From positions 434,001 through 498,000 of the forward strand of contig CP145417.1 in NCBI GenBank assembly GCA_036867785.1: 64,000 bases of DNA, written 5' to 3'. This document shows positions 20,556-31,020 of this stretch, piece by piece. Positions within the stretch are counted from its first letter, which is position 1; each line of letters opens with the position of its first letter. Made by a program: the position numbers and the translations under genes. This stretch comes from Plasmodiophora brassicae (taxonomy: Eukaryota > Endomyxa: Phytomyxea > Phytomyxea > Plasmodiophorida). The notes under the pieces are model-generated. The model did no database searches and had not been told where the DNA came from. It saw only the letters and a program-made list of their open reading frames with translations.

Positions 20556-23069
20556 CTAGGTCGCTAGGCAATCCTCTATAGTCGACTGTCTGGCAATGTC
20601 CGATTCTTCTGCGTCGCCCTTATACGCCTGCCAGAACGCTAGATTGCTCTCGAGCTCCTTCATGACCGGGGTGAATCCTTCGAACGCAGTCTGAGCCGCC
20701 TCGAACAACGGCTTGACAATCAGGTTGATGAAGAAGACTTGGTTGGCGCCAACACCTGACCGCAGGCGCCGATCCATGAGCGGATTGACTTCCAGCCCCC
20801 GTTCGATCTCCAGGTCGCCCTGGTGGTAGAATTCCTCCAGTACGAGGTCGTTCCACCGCATGTGGAGCTTATTTGTCTGTATCACGGGACGAGCTCGATT
20901 CAGAATCGCATAACGGCCCGGAACAACACGATGCAACCGACCTTCGCGAAATGCGCGATATCGCCAATCTTGACAATGATCCTGAGCATCATGAGGACGT
21001 CCTTCTCGCACCAGTTCCCGCTCGGTGCCGCATCCGCACCGCCGGCCTGCACCGACTGCAACTTGATCTTGAACCCCGACATGATCTCGAAGTGCTTCGC
21101 GAGGTCGGTCGACAGGATCATGTCGATCATGATGGATCGGACCGCCTTGTACTGCGATCGCGACAGCGAATGAAAGATGTTCATCTCCGGGGCGCTGGCC
21201 AGCTTGAAGATCTCAGCAACGTGCATGTTCTCCAGAACGGCCTTATCGTTATCTGTCCACAGGTCAACATAGGCGGCAGTTGGGTATCATGTCACGCGTG
21301 CAAGACATACAGAGGATGGCCTCGGGGGCACCCGTGTTGATCAGGTAGGAGTTGTTGAACCCCGGGTGGGCGACATCGTGGCCGAAACACGCAATCAATG
21401 CGGCCATCAGCTCGATCGGCTGTAATACGGGCAGCTGGTTGCTCTTGATCAGGATGTTGTAGAACGAATGGCAAACGTCGGCCCCTGGTCGTCGCCGTTC
21501 AGTACAATCAGTGTCGCGTCGCCTGCGATCCACCCTACCGTGCGCGCTGTTATGATACGGAACCTCCAGGTACCGTTGCTGGAGCGCCGTGAAGAACCGC
21601 TCGAATATGCCGGTATCGATGCCCAGCTCGCTGATCAGGTTGTGCTCCTTGAACAAAGCCGTCGATAGCAACAGGATCGCGTTTCCGCCGGTCCGCTCGT
21701 TGACATCGAGGAAGTCCACGTCCCAGACAAGCAGCGTTCTAGACAGCTCGGCAGCGACAATGTTCTTCTCGACGCCAAGGTCCAGCGAGGCCGGCTTCTT
21801 GCCGACAGCGCCTGGCTCCTCCTGGGCGTTCTCTTTGATTGGTGCCGATCGGATCGCGCTGGCATGGCGGCCATAACGGCTGGGAACGGACGAGACGCGG
21901 CCCACGCCCGCCCGTCGCGATTTCGCCCCGCTGAACTCATCGCGCTGGAATTCAGTGGTCATGAACCTAACGGCGTTGCTGTCGACGGCAGCGCCATCGC
22001 GCACGTGCAGGTCGGGCCTGAGCAACGATTCCGTGTTGGCTTCCAGGAGCTGGACGACTTCGGTCAGGTTGGAGACGACGTCGGGCTTGGAGGCCGACTC
22101 CGTCCTGCAGGCCGCTAGGACGATGTTGAGGCGGGACAGGATTTTCTCCAGCGGCGAATCCATGTTGATGTCAGGGCGTGGGGCGCGTTTCTGTTTCTCG
22201 ACCTGCTCCAGCTTGTCCTGCAGGATCTTGTTCTGCTGCATGACCCGGCGCATGTGCACGTACTCGGAGCGGCGCAGTGCCTCGTTCTGGAACGACGAGT
22301 GGACGAAGATGAACGACATGACGATCAGCACGCCGATGCTGCTGAGGAAGTCGGCAAAGGTTGTCGACGACCCCGGCGTGTACTCCTGGTTGATGAACAG
22401 AAGCAGGATGAACAGGACGTCGCTAGTGACGGTGACGATCAGGTTCTGCATGCAGCGCATGCGGATCGACACAGACGATAGGCCGAGAATGACCAGCAAC
22501 GTGTTCAGCGGCCACCTCAGCATGAGCTGGTTGTGCCCGATCTGGGTCGTGATGAGGACGGCGCTGATGGCCAGCAGGACGACAACGACCATTGCTTCCT
22601 GCAGGTACGCTTCGCTCTGTTTCACGAGGTACAGCGTCAGGATGACGGCGATCGCGACAGCCAGGAACCCGAACTGAATGAAGATCGACATGTACAGGTT
22701 GCCCTTGTGGTCGGCCTCGCGGGTGAACTCCCCGAACACGTTGGCCAGGCGCATGATGACAACGATCATGGCCAGGGTCAGGCAGATCAGCAGGCGTAGC
22801 AGGGACGCGCTGATATTCTCCTTGATGTAGGCAACCTCGAACTCTTTCTCCAGCGCCGGGTCGCTGAAGTAGACCTTGTCGAACAGGATGACGATGCTCG
22901 ACGAGCGCCACGAGAATCGTGGGGCGGTGGCCCAGTCCGCACCGTCGCCAGCTGGCTTCGGCACCTTCAGGTGGTCCTGCACGACCACATCAGGCTGGCC
23001 GGCGCCCGACGACCTGGGCGGCAACGCGGTCACGGGCGCCGATGTCGGCGGGGCACTCTGGAACATCAT
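20556..23069 (-). CDS. membrane-anchored 3',5'-cyclic nucleotide phosphodiesterase
   Basis: Hydrolyses cAMP and/or cGMP. From ATG 23069 (23225 is a less likely upstream Met) the protein has about six hydrophobic membrane segments (for example LLRLLICLTLAMIVVIM, MVVVVLLAISAVLITT), a coiled stretch (MRRVMQQNKILQDKLEQVEK) and a class I PDE domain. Metal-site motifs: HNSAHGAD, GHDVAHPGFNN and IGDIAHFAK; the nucleotide-binding Gln lies in the ANQVFFINLIVKPLFEA helix. Introns at 21485-21538, about 21253-21308 and about 20883-20948 restore AILYNDKAVLENMHV and HFAKTNKLHMRWNDLVLEEF. All catalytic positions I can check are present. Substrate specificity cannot be read. A remnant copy lies at 16780-17160. 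Confidence 0.93.
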
Positions 23070-23348
23070 GGCGGGCTCCACACGCGCCGATGGCGCACGA
23101 CGAACCCCTAATGTCCAAGCGTCACTAGTCTGGACATACCCTTGATCGACCGCCCGTACCGAGCCCGCGATCACAAGATTCCGCTTATACCCGGGGCCCT
23201 GCTGGCTAAGTGGACCCAAACGCACAGAGAGAGATATTCTTCTGCGACCACGTGGACCCCAATGTGTGGGTGGGATCTTCTGTTCACGCGCCCTTCCCGT
23301 CTGCAGGGCGAGGGCGACGTTCGCAGGCGCAGTCCGTCTGGCGATCCG

Positions 23349-23828
23349 ATGAGGAGGCGGTGGTCATGGTGGTGCGCAGCGCCTCTCGTCCTGGCGTCCT
23401 GCATGGTGGCTGCCGGGTCGAACGTGTCGGCGGCAGCGTGTTCGACGTTCGCTCCCGTCGGTACGTGCGAGCCGTGCCGAGCGGGCGAAGTCGGCCAGGT
23501 GCGCGCGATTGGGGATTGGGGAGTGTCGATGCGTTGAGTGTGTGTGTGATTTCGTGGCGTTGTCAGGCGCACTGTCCGTCGTCGGAATCGTACCGCCAGG
23601 CGTTCCAGTGTCCTGATATGTCGTTGTTCTTCCTACCGTGCGTTCCTGTCGAAGATCCCAGGTCATTCTGGGCGTTCCAGGTCGCCGACGTGGGTCCACG
23701 TGAATCGGCAAGCCAGCGTTGATCATCAGCCTACGTAGATGCTGTGCGCTGTTCTGCTCGCAGCGAGCGCGTACTTCGTGTACACGAGGAGACGTCACGT
23801 TCGCGCAGGGTACAGGCGGGTCCAGTGA
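23349..23828 (+). CDS. JTB-like type-I membrane protein
   Basis: Three exons (23349-23498, 23567-23680, 23739-23828), 118 residues. Signal peptide MRRRWSWWCAAPLVLASCMV; a Cys-rich lumenal part (GTCEPCRAGEVGQAHCP, FLPCVPVEDP); then RSFWAFQ running straight into the membrane helix MLCAVLLAASAYFVY and a short basic tail TRRRHVRAGYRRVQ. Human JTB has the same order: Cys motifs, FWKFE, one helix and a basic tail (146 residues). The match appears only after splicing both introns, which supports the model. JTB has been linked to cytokinesis and mitochondria in animals; no role can be inferred here. The start is 279 bp from the PDE ATG, divergently. Confidence 0.72.
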
Positions 23829-24620
23829 ACGTGAGACGGTGGAGGCAATCTCGGAGCCAGACGTTTGTCGGTTCGGTTCCCAGAGCTGGCTGCCTACCTG
23901 TAGTCTGAATGTACGTCTATGACCAAACCATTACGGCCAAGTATTGTAATGCGATTCGACGAGGACAACACTTGTGTGCTCCAAGCGAATGCAACGACCG
24001 GCTCGGGGAAGTCGACCGGTTGATCGACATCGTCGGCCTGCTGGCATGGACGACAACGACGCTGTACGCAATGGACAACACCAAAGCGGTATGCCTTGAA
24101 ACAAAGTCCACCGACTCCCGGCGTGCGTTGTAGGCTGCGTTCCAACTTCCAGGCCTGTCCTCGGGTTACGTTCGCCTCTCACTCTTTTTGAAATCAGAAA
24201 TGTGAAACAGCAGCAACTAGAATGAATTCGTCCGAAGCTTGTCATTCCTGACTATCCTGCGTATATGTGACTAATCACCAACGTACTTCTGGAAATCTCT
24301 GGGCATTCGTTCTGGTAGTCACCTCCCTATCGACGACGACGACGTCTGTGGATCCATCTTCCTACGGTGACTGATGGCTGATGTCTGAGGCGTGGTTTGG
24401 ATCACTCAGACGATGGTGTTGCTGCGATCCTGGGTTGGGTTTATTAATGTTTCACGCTTTAGTAGCCCCTTTCCCCAACTCCATTTTAGCGCGCACTGGC
24501 CGTATCGGGACAGGGGTTATGACTTATGGTCATGAGTATCATCATAAAGTGCTGCTATGCGGTACGTATGATACAGTTGAAACCGCTTGCAGTATCGAAT
24601 CTGCCGACTAGAAGTACTCC
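23829..24620. other. intergenic, weak ORFs only
   Basis: Holds a 74-codon plus-strand ORF at 23909-24133 and a 104-codon minus-strand ORF at 23931-24245 overlapping it; neither has a recognisable family or splice support. Local GC falls towards 24.6 kb. Confidence 0.4.
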
Positions 24621-24622
24621 TC

Positions 24623-24924
24623 TCAGGTCTGCAGCTTGGTGATTAGACCTCCGGTGAGCAGGTGTTCCAGGCCCTTCTCGTTGAGGACATCCTCGACCAA
24701 CTTACGCTTGGCGTCCGTTTTCAAACAGCGCCGGATCAGCTTGGAATTGGTCGAAGCTGCCACGACTTTGCTTTGGAGCTCGTCATCATCCGACAGACCC
24801 GGTGCCGATGCACGCCGCGTACCCGACCAGGGCGATCATAGACAGGTCCTGTCATCAGCTTACGCCGGAGTTGCCTGTAATATTCAGAGCATCCGCGGTC
24901 AACGTCGAAACTTTCAACTGACAT
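24623..24924 (-). CDS. unclassified gene fragment next to G alpha
   Basis: Minus-strand coding-like text: AMS, then after an apparent intron DLSMIALVGYAACIGTG, then KVVAASTNSKLIRRCL and VEDVLNEKGLEHLLTGG ending LITKLQT at a stop at 24623. The first and last parts are in different frames; joining them needs either a 28-nt intron, shorter than any other here, or a frameshift. I do not recognise the family. It may be the last exons of a real gene or a recently broken one. Confidence 0.35.
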
Positions 24925-25185
24925 GGCCCGCACCACCTTACTGCCGTCTGTCCAGACCTACCCCAGCTTGCTGACGCACGTTCAAGTGCCGTTCTGACCG
25001 AGCCTAACGTGGCAAGCGTCTTGTAACGAATTCTACAGATACCATGTTGAGTTCCGCCAGAGGTACTTATAGGGTCTGGTATCGAGTAGGGCCACTTGAT
25101 GGTGTTGTCTGTATTGTACCGATACGGGAATAGGATAAGCTGTGGGCAGTCGGTCCTTGATGCGGCGCATATGACGTAGAGGCAA

Positions 25186-26326
25186 TCACATAAGACCACC
25201 TTCCCGTAAGCTCTTCCTGATGATGATGTCCTTGACGGCGTTGAACACGTGTGCAATGTTGTTCGTGTCGGTGGCACAGGTCACGTGCGAATAGATCTCC
25301 TTCTCGGGCGTCTTGTTCTTCCCTCGGAACAGCTCCTCGAGGTACGCTGACGCCGTCTCGAAGTCGTTCGTCCCGGTGAACTCAGGGAAGCACACCGACA
25401 GCGGCACTTTCTGGATTTTGTCGGCGAACAGATCGCGCTTGTTCAAGAACAGGATCATGGACGTCTCGCGGAACCAGCGCGAGTTGCAGATTTCGTCAAA
25501 CAGGTTCAGCGCCTCGACCATTCGGTTCGTCGTTTCGTCTTCGTACAGCACCTGGTCGTACTCGCTCATGGCAGCGACGAAGATCACAGCGGTAACGTTC
25601 TCGAAGCAGTGGATCCACTTCTTACGCTCGTTACGCTGACCACCGACGTCGAACATCTTGAATCTGTTCGACTCGATGACGAATTCGGTTTCGACAATAC
25701 CCGTCGTTCGGACACGTGATCGCAGAACGTCCTGCTCGTCGGGAATGTATCCGGGCTCAGAAATCACCTTGATTCGGTCAAAGAAGTAGGCGGCAGAGTC
25801 GGGCAGCTGGAATTTCGACCGATTATCGTAGGCGTTCAGGATACCCTTATCCTGCCACAGCGTCTGAACGTGTTTCGCGACCGCGGCGTCAATCTCCACT
25901 TCGGTCTTGCACTGATCGATGAAGTTCTTCGATTCAACGGCCTCCGGGCGCACGCGCGTATCCAACGCCGGGTCCAGCTCATCGGAGTACTTGACCAGGA
26001 TCTTCATCGCCGAGATCGTGTTGTTGAACACGATGTGCGTATAGCTCTTTCGGTCTTCCTCGCTGTACCCTTTACCGTACAGCGTAATCATCTGTTTGAA
26101 CCTGCGACCTAGTCAGCGATGCGGGGCGGGGGGCACATGAGCGCGATCCCTTTACTGACAGCGTGGATTTGCCCGATTCACCGGCACCGAGAAGCAGAAG
26201 CTTCTTAATGGCCTGGTCGGCCTGCTGCTCCTCGATGTGGGCTTCCTCGATCTTCTTCGAGGCGGCCTTCTCGGCGCTCTCCTTGGCGCGAGTCTCCGAC
26301 GACTGTCCCGACATGCAGGCACCCAT
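25186..26326 (-). CDS. heterotrimeric G protein alpha subunit
   Basis: Complete, 353-355 residues in two exons, intron 26102-26159. N-terminal MGACMSGQ offers Gly2 for myristoylation and Cys4 for palmitoylation. GTPase motifs: GAGESGKST (G1), RTTGIVE in switch I with the cholera-toxin-type Arg, DVGGQRNERKKW in switch II with the catalytic Gln, FLNKRD (G4) and TCATDTNN (G5). The C-terminus LREGGLM lacks the Cys at -4, so it is not a pertussis-toxin substrate; this tail usually sets receptor choice. All catalytic residues are present, so it should be an active GTPase. The splice T-L-F-K-Q-M across the intron matches the family exactly. Confidence 0.97.
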
Positions 26327-26786
26327 GGTGGCTGGCGGTGGTGTCCGGTCAACCCCCGACCAAACGTCGTCCTAGCGCCTAGCGCCTCGCCCAGTGATCG
26401 ACTGGGCCCGCCCCGCACAGCGTCAGCCACCCGCACGTGAGCGATCGCGAACCAGAAACGACGCAGCGCCGCCCGTCACAGGGCCCAGCGAGCTACCCGG
26501 CGTCGAGGTGGCAGCCCCCGTCACCGACACCGCCTGCGCGTCGACGCCAACGACGACAGACACAAAACCGTGGCCCGCGATGTAACCAACCCCCAGTGGA
26601 CTGTGGAGCGGTAACCCGGGTACCCGGGCCCACCCACAACTCCCACAGGCCCCGCCACTGCGCAATAAAATTGTGCGACACGCCAACGCGAACGCGTCAC
26701 GACTGGAAGTGAATGACGCCAACGATTGCATAGTAATTCAACTGTTGCCGACTGTGCCCATTGTTGTACATTGTCGGTGATGGCAG

Positions 26787-28063
26787 CTACGGCGACGCGG
26801 ATGCGCTGCGTTGAACGTGGACGTTGTTGACGGAGCCGTCCATGCCGGAGAGGAACGTGAAGTTGGACAGGGGCGGGTCCTTGTGCGTGATGGTCTTGAG
26901 GATTTCCTGGCCGAGGACGCCGCCGATGATGGCGGAGCTGGGCGCGGATTCGAGGCCCCAGTTGCCCGCCACGTTGCGAAGCACCTGGTATAAGCATTTA
27001 GGTCGCGTGCACCCATCGAAACAGAACGGCGGACACCGTTTGGTCGAAGGTTCTCGAATCCAGCCGCTCGTTCTCGATGAGCGTACTGCGCATCTCCATC
27101 AGCGTGTCCATGTCGGTAGACGCAGGCCAGCGCGATTGTTCTCTCTCAAACTCGTAGACTGACGTTCCCTTCAGCATCGTATTTGAGACCACGCGTAGCC
27201 GAACTCACTTAGTCGGATGGAAAGGAATTGCGCAGCCGTAGACTTCATTCGACGCCCAGCTGCCTTCAGAACGTCGCTAGCCGGGCACGAGAACACTTCC
27301 GCAAGTGCCGGAAACGTGGCTTCATCGTTGACGTGAACGTCGTCGGCACCGTCTTCTCCTTTCGTAACCCTGCACACTTGTAAGCATGCGGCATGGCGTT
27401 TCGTACAGACACGCGCGATACCGAACGAATTTGTGCTGGTGCAAGTTCTGAGCGAACCACGCGTCAAAATTGTTCGGTTCAGTGACGAACACGGCCGGTG
27501 CATTCGACGACGATCGAGCAATGTTTTCGACAGCAGATATGGTACTCAAACCATACCCGGAGAGCGAGATGACATCGAACTGGTCGAAGAACTCGGGGGC
27601 GCATGCCTCCAAGGCGTCGGTGACAGTGTGGATCTTCACGTTCGGGTTCAACTCTGCCAAACGCGGCGCCATGGTCAAAGCTCTCTGTTGTTATCCGTTA
27701 TTTACAGCTGGGAACAGGCGAACCTGTGCACCGTTTACAAATTTGCCACAGTCATCCGTGTTGCACAGGAAGTACGCGGACACATCGTCGTCCTCGGTGA
27801 CAACTCTATGGTCCAGAATAGTCAAGGCTCCGACACCGGCCAGGACAATATTCTTGCAGACTTCGCCATGGATCGAGTTCAACCCGCAGACGAGCACATG
27901 ACTACGCCGCATCCTGCAAATGCCCGTCAGCAACCACAGCGCATGGCCACACGGCACCGGACCTGTTCTGGGCGTCCATGCCCCAGACGCGGATCTGCCT
28001 GTCGTACAGGCGCGCCTCCTCATCGGTGATTAGGTTGCCATTGGCCGCCTCGTCCACAGCCAT
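26787..28063 (-). CDS. SAE1: SUMO-activating enzyme subunit 1
   Basis: AOS1/SAE1, the pseudo-adenylation half of the heterodimeric SUMO E1. Begins MAVDEAANGNLITDEEARLY then DRQIRVWGMDAQNR, a near-perfect family N-terminus. After an intron comes VLVCGLNSIHGEVCKNIVLA and GALTILDHRVVTEDDDVSAY, then PNVKIHTVTDALEACAPEF, FDVISLSGYGLSTISAVENI, and at the C-terminus SSAIIGGVLGQEILKTITHK and NFTFLSGMDGSVNNV. At least four introns. The catalytic Cys belongs to the partner UBA2, not seen here. The start codon is 52 bp from that of the divergent RRM gene. Confidence 0.9.
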
Positions 28064-28115
28064 CGTGCTGAACGAGTGAGAGCTGCACGTCGGCCGCGGA
28101 GTGCGCGCCTTCAAA
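28064..28115. promoter_or_regulatory. 52-bp bidirectional spacer
   Basis: The ATGs of SAE1 (28063, minus) and the RRM gene (28116, plus) are separated by only 52 bp, so both promoters or 5' UTRs must overlap here or within the opposite gene. No TATA box is visible. Confidence 0.5.
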
Positions 28116-28557
28116 ATGTCCTTCGCCGACGTTGACGATGTCGTGCCGGATGTCGCGCCGACCCGACGGACGCTGTACGTCGGTGGCTTGTCGATCGACG
28201 TGACCGAGGAGATTGTGCGGTCCGCGTTCCAGATATTCGGCGAGCTGGTCGACGTGACGATCCCGCCGCCCGTTGGCGGAATCGTGGAGAAGACGCGGCG
28301 GTTCGCGTTCGTCGAGTTCGAGGACCCCGAGGACGCCCTGTGTGCAAAGGACAACATGAACGATTCCGACCTATACGGCCGGATTATCAATGTTAAATAT
28401 GCATCCGATGAGCGACGAAGACAAGAAGAGAAGCCACGTCCAGGTTCGATCATGTCGTTCGCAATTGATCTCATCAGCACTCTGACGCGTTTCCTCAGTG
28501 TGGGCGCAAACCCCCTGCGATAGCAACCATGATGAACGAATGGACGATGCACAATGA
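28116..28557 (+). CDS. RRM protein, cyclophilin-E-type RNA-binding domain
   Basis: One RNA recognition motif: RNP2 TLYVGGL and RNP1 RRFAFVEFE, followed by DLYGRIINVKYA. A terminal intron (about 28452-28497, GTTCGATC, CTCTGACGC branch, CTCAG) changes the end from a chance frame to KPRPVWAQTPC, echoing the SRPVW that follows the RRM in PPIE. No cyclophilin domain follows, so it is the RRM alone, about 130 residues, as in small spliceosomal relatives. The stop overlaps an ATG used in the next ORF, probably by chance. Confidence 0.85.
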
Positions 28558-28601
28558 GAACACGCCGTCATTATTTTCTATACACGCGGGATATCTCAAT
28601 G

Positions 28602-29759
28602 GTGTCGATCGGAAGATATTCTGCGAAAGATCTATTCGGGACGTTCGTGGAAATGTTCCAGCGCCCATCAACGTCGTCAACCCCCGAGCCTCCGAAGGAT
28701 GCGCCCCCCAACAAGTCTCTTCAGATGGCCCTGTCTCAAATCGCGCAACGCCTGGACGCCTTGCTCGACGACGACAAAGTACAAGCCAGTGGGCGCGATG
28801 CCTGCCTGCTTCTGAAGGACACGCTCGGCGCCTTTCTTCATAGTGAAACTCGCAAGTCGCTGTCGCCATCGCCGTCTGCTGCCGGACCACAGCCTATCCG
28901 TAAGCTGGCCCTGCCTGCCGATGAGCCTTCATCTACGATGCCACGAAAGTCGCCGTCCCATGAAGCGGTGCCGGAGACGCCTCGTCGATCGCCAGCGCAC
29001 GTGGAGTACAACAACGACGGCGCCTTGGAAAATGCCCCAAAGGTCGACGTCGAACGCGCTGACAACAAGCGTGAGGGCGGCGTTCGGAGGACGGTGATGG
29101 ACTCTCTAGCCACGACGACGGACGCGGTCGATCGCACCTTGTCGCTGCTGAAGGACGACGACCTGGCGGAATGGTCGAGTCAGGGCCCGGTAGGTCGTGG
29201 CATGACCAGGGCCGGGTTCAAGATGCTGCTCGTGAACGAGGCCCTACACGACGGATTCGAGGTGTCCAACGACTTCCATTTGAAAGGGCAGCACATCGAC
29301 CTGGTCCTCCGCAAGACAATCAATGGGACACGTGTCCACGTCATCGTCATGGTGAAGTACATTCGTGCAGCGTTTATCAAGAGCGTCGACGGGCATTCGC
29401 TGGAAATGGACCCTAACAAACCGGTTGCATTCGCCAACCGCTACGATGCGCTCAACGACGTCGTCGGCCGCCTGAACAAGCTGGACGCGGCGAACCTGCC
29501 AGCGGTCACATACGTCGCGTCGGGCGCCAAGCCGTTCGAGACGGTCGAATGGCTGATCCAGGACACCGCCGAGCACGAGCTCATCCCGTATATGGAGGAG
29601 ATGATCGACGATCTCGACGGGCACCTGTTTGGCGTCGTCATCGTCGGTGCGGCCAGCCGTGTCGTCAAAGGGCCCATATACAGATGGCGCCCGGACCGCA
29701 ACCGATTCGCCTACCAGCGCTTCGACAGCAAGCACCCACGGGGCACTGCCGCAGATTAG
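28602..29759 (+). CDS. orphan protein with a conserved-looking C-terminal domain
   Basis: Single open frame; ATG 28602 is preferred to 28554 because the latter overlaps the preceding stop. 385 residues: a helical start, a Pro/Ser-rich middle with SPS and TPRRSP motifs typical of a phosphorylated linker, then a compact alpha/beta C-terminal domain (about residues 200-385) with MLLVNEALHDGFEVSNDF, HIDLVLRK, RVHVIVMVKYIRAAF, LFGVVIVGA. The D...VK spacing resembles the PD-(D/E)XK nuclease core with the acidic residue before K replaced, but this is only a resemblance. No family recognised. Confidence 0.7.
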   Translation: MSIGRYSAKDLFGTFVEMFQRPSTSSTPEPPKDAPPNKSLQMALSQIAQRLDALLDDDKVQASGRDACLLLKDTLGAFLHSETRKSLSPSPSAAGPQPIRKLALPADEPSSTMPRKSPSHEAVPETPRRSPAHVEYNNDGALENAPKVDVERADNKREGGVRRTVMDSLATTTDAVDRTLSLLKDDDLAEWSSQGPVGRGMTRAGFKMLLVNEALHDGFEVSNDFHLKGQHIDLVLRKTINGTRVHVIVMVKYIRAAFIKSVDGHSLEMDPNKPVAFANRYDALNDVVGRLNKLDAANLPAVTYVASGAKPFETVEWLIQDTAEHELIPYMEEMIDDLDGHLFGVVIVGAASRVVKGPIYRWRPDRNRFAYQRFDSKHPRGTAAD

Positions 29760-30062
29760 CAGGGCGCCGACCCTGTGCGCCTCGTGCCGTTCGTGAATAC
29801 AGCAACCAGAGCGTGCGCTGTCCCGCAGACAACAGGGCCCGCCCAACGCTTCTCGTGTTCCCGTCCGGCGAACGCTGTCCGGGCAGCTGCTGCGTACCGC
29901 GAGCTGCAAATCAGCATGCCGCGACGATCTGTACAGTGTGGCAGGGAATGGCCGCCGTTGCGCAATTACGCACGAAGTAGTGGGCGTCGTGACTCGTGAC
30001 GTTCGGCGGCATTCTCGCCACAGTAGCCACAGGGGTGGTGGGCAGACTCCGTGGCGCGCGGA

Positions 30063-30835
30063 ATGAAGGAGGAGGGGCAGCATCGGGCGACGTCGCCGAC
30101 ATCGTTCCCGGCGCTGTCCCGAGCGCAGACGGGCGTGCCGCAGGCGACGCCCGATCGTCCGGATTCGCGTCGGGCGGCCAGTGCGCCGATGGGGTCGTCC
30201 GGCCCGTTCGACAATCTCGAGCGGCACTGCGGCAAGCCCGTCGAGATCACGCGATCGAACCCAGCCAGGTCGAAGATCACGGGAAGGGTCCTGTTTGCGG
30301 ACACGACCAATGGTACAATGGCGTTTCGGGCATGCTCTGCGGTCAGCTGACGCCGCCCAGGCATGATTGGGGTCGTCGAGGACGAGACTCTCCAGCTCCA
30401 CATCTACCATGTACATTCCCTTCTGCAGATCGACGTCATTGACGATAACCCGACAGACTGGACGCCTAGTGAATGCGCCGGTACGATCTCGGTCGATTCG
30501 GGTCTGGAGTGCCCAGATCTGACAACGCTCGAGCAGGTCTCGGTCTGGTGTCCGACCCGGCTGCCCTGAAATCTCGCCAGGTATCGGCGCTGGCCGCAAG
30601 GCAAGACGAAGCCTTGAAGAATGGCCCGCCAGGCACCTCCGCCGCTGTCCAGGCCCTGTTCGACACAATATCAAAGACAATGTCGTGCCGTTGGAAGGGA
30701 AACACGATCGTTGTCCACGACGTTTCGATTGAGAAGCCTTACCGGCAAGGCAACTGCAAAGGAGCCAACCAAACGTCATTGCTGCGCGTCCAGAAGATCG
30801 TTCGTGCCGTGCTGCGAGTCGCCTCCGAGTCCTGA
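30063..30835 (+). CDS. LSM12: LSM12 homologue
   Basis: Three exons (30063-30312, 30361-30536, 30581-30835). After a Pro/Arg/Ser-rich N-terminus comes an Lsm-like core: CGKPVEITRSNPARSKITGR, VLFADTTNG then, across intron 1, MIGVVEDETLQLHIYHV. The anticodon-binding AD domain follows: SALAARQDEALKN, GTSAAVQALFDTISKTMSC, RWKGNTIVVHDVSIEKPY, LLRVQKIV. LSM12 works with ataxin-2 in RNA granules and translation control, and its AD domain has been tied to NAADP signalling in animals. The order, spacing and the RW.G..I.V motif make this assignment strong. Introns of 48 and 44 nt are the shortest accepted here. Confidence 0.88.
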
Positions 30836-31020
30836 CTCTGAGCTCTGTAGGTGGGCGCATATTGGCAGAAGGCCGATTTCGACGCCGATGGTCCCGGCGA
30901 CGCCATGGATACCAGTCAATGAAGGTCGACGTTCATTATTCCACAAGCGGTGTCTTTACGAGGTGTCTTCAGGTGCTGTTGACGCCCCACTGTTTTAGAC
31001 AGCGCGGTAGTGGTATCATT

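Noticed and set aside
28554-28602. Operon-like ATGA overlap between the RRM gene and the orphan gene
   Set aside because: In a eukaryote with separate transcripts this is probably chance; an internal Met at 28602 gives a more natural start.
29244-30860. 538-codon minus ORF
   Set aside because: It lies antisense to the orphan gene and LSM12, is Arg-rich, and shows no domain. High GC makes long antisense frames common here.
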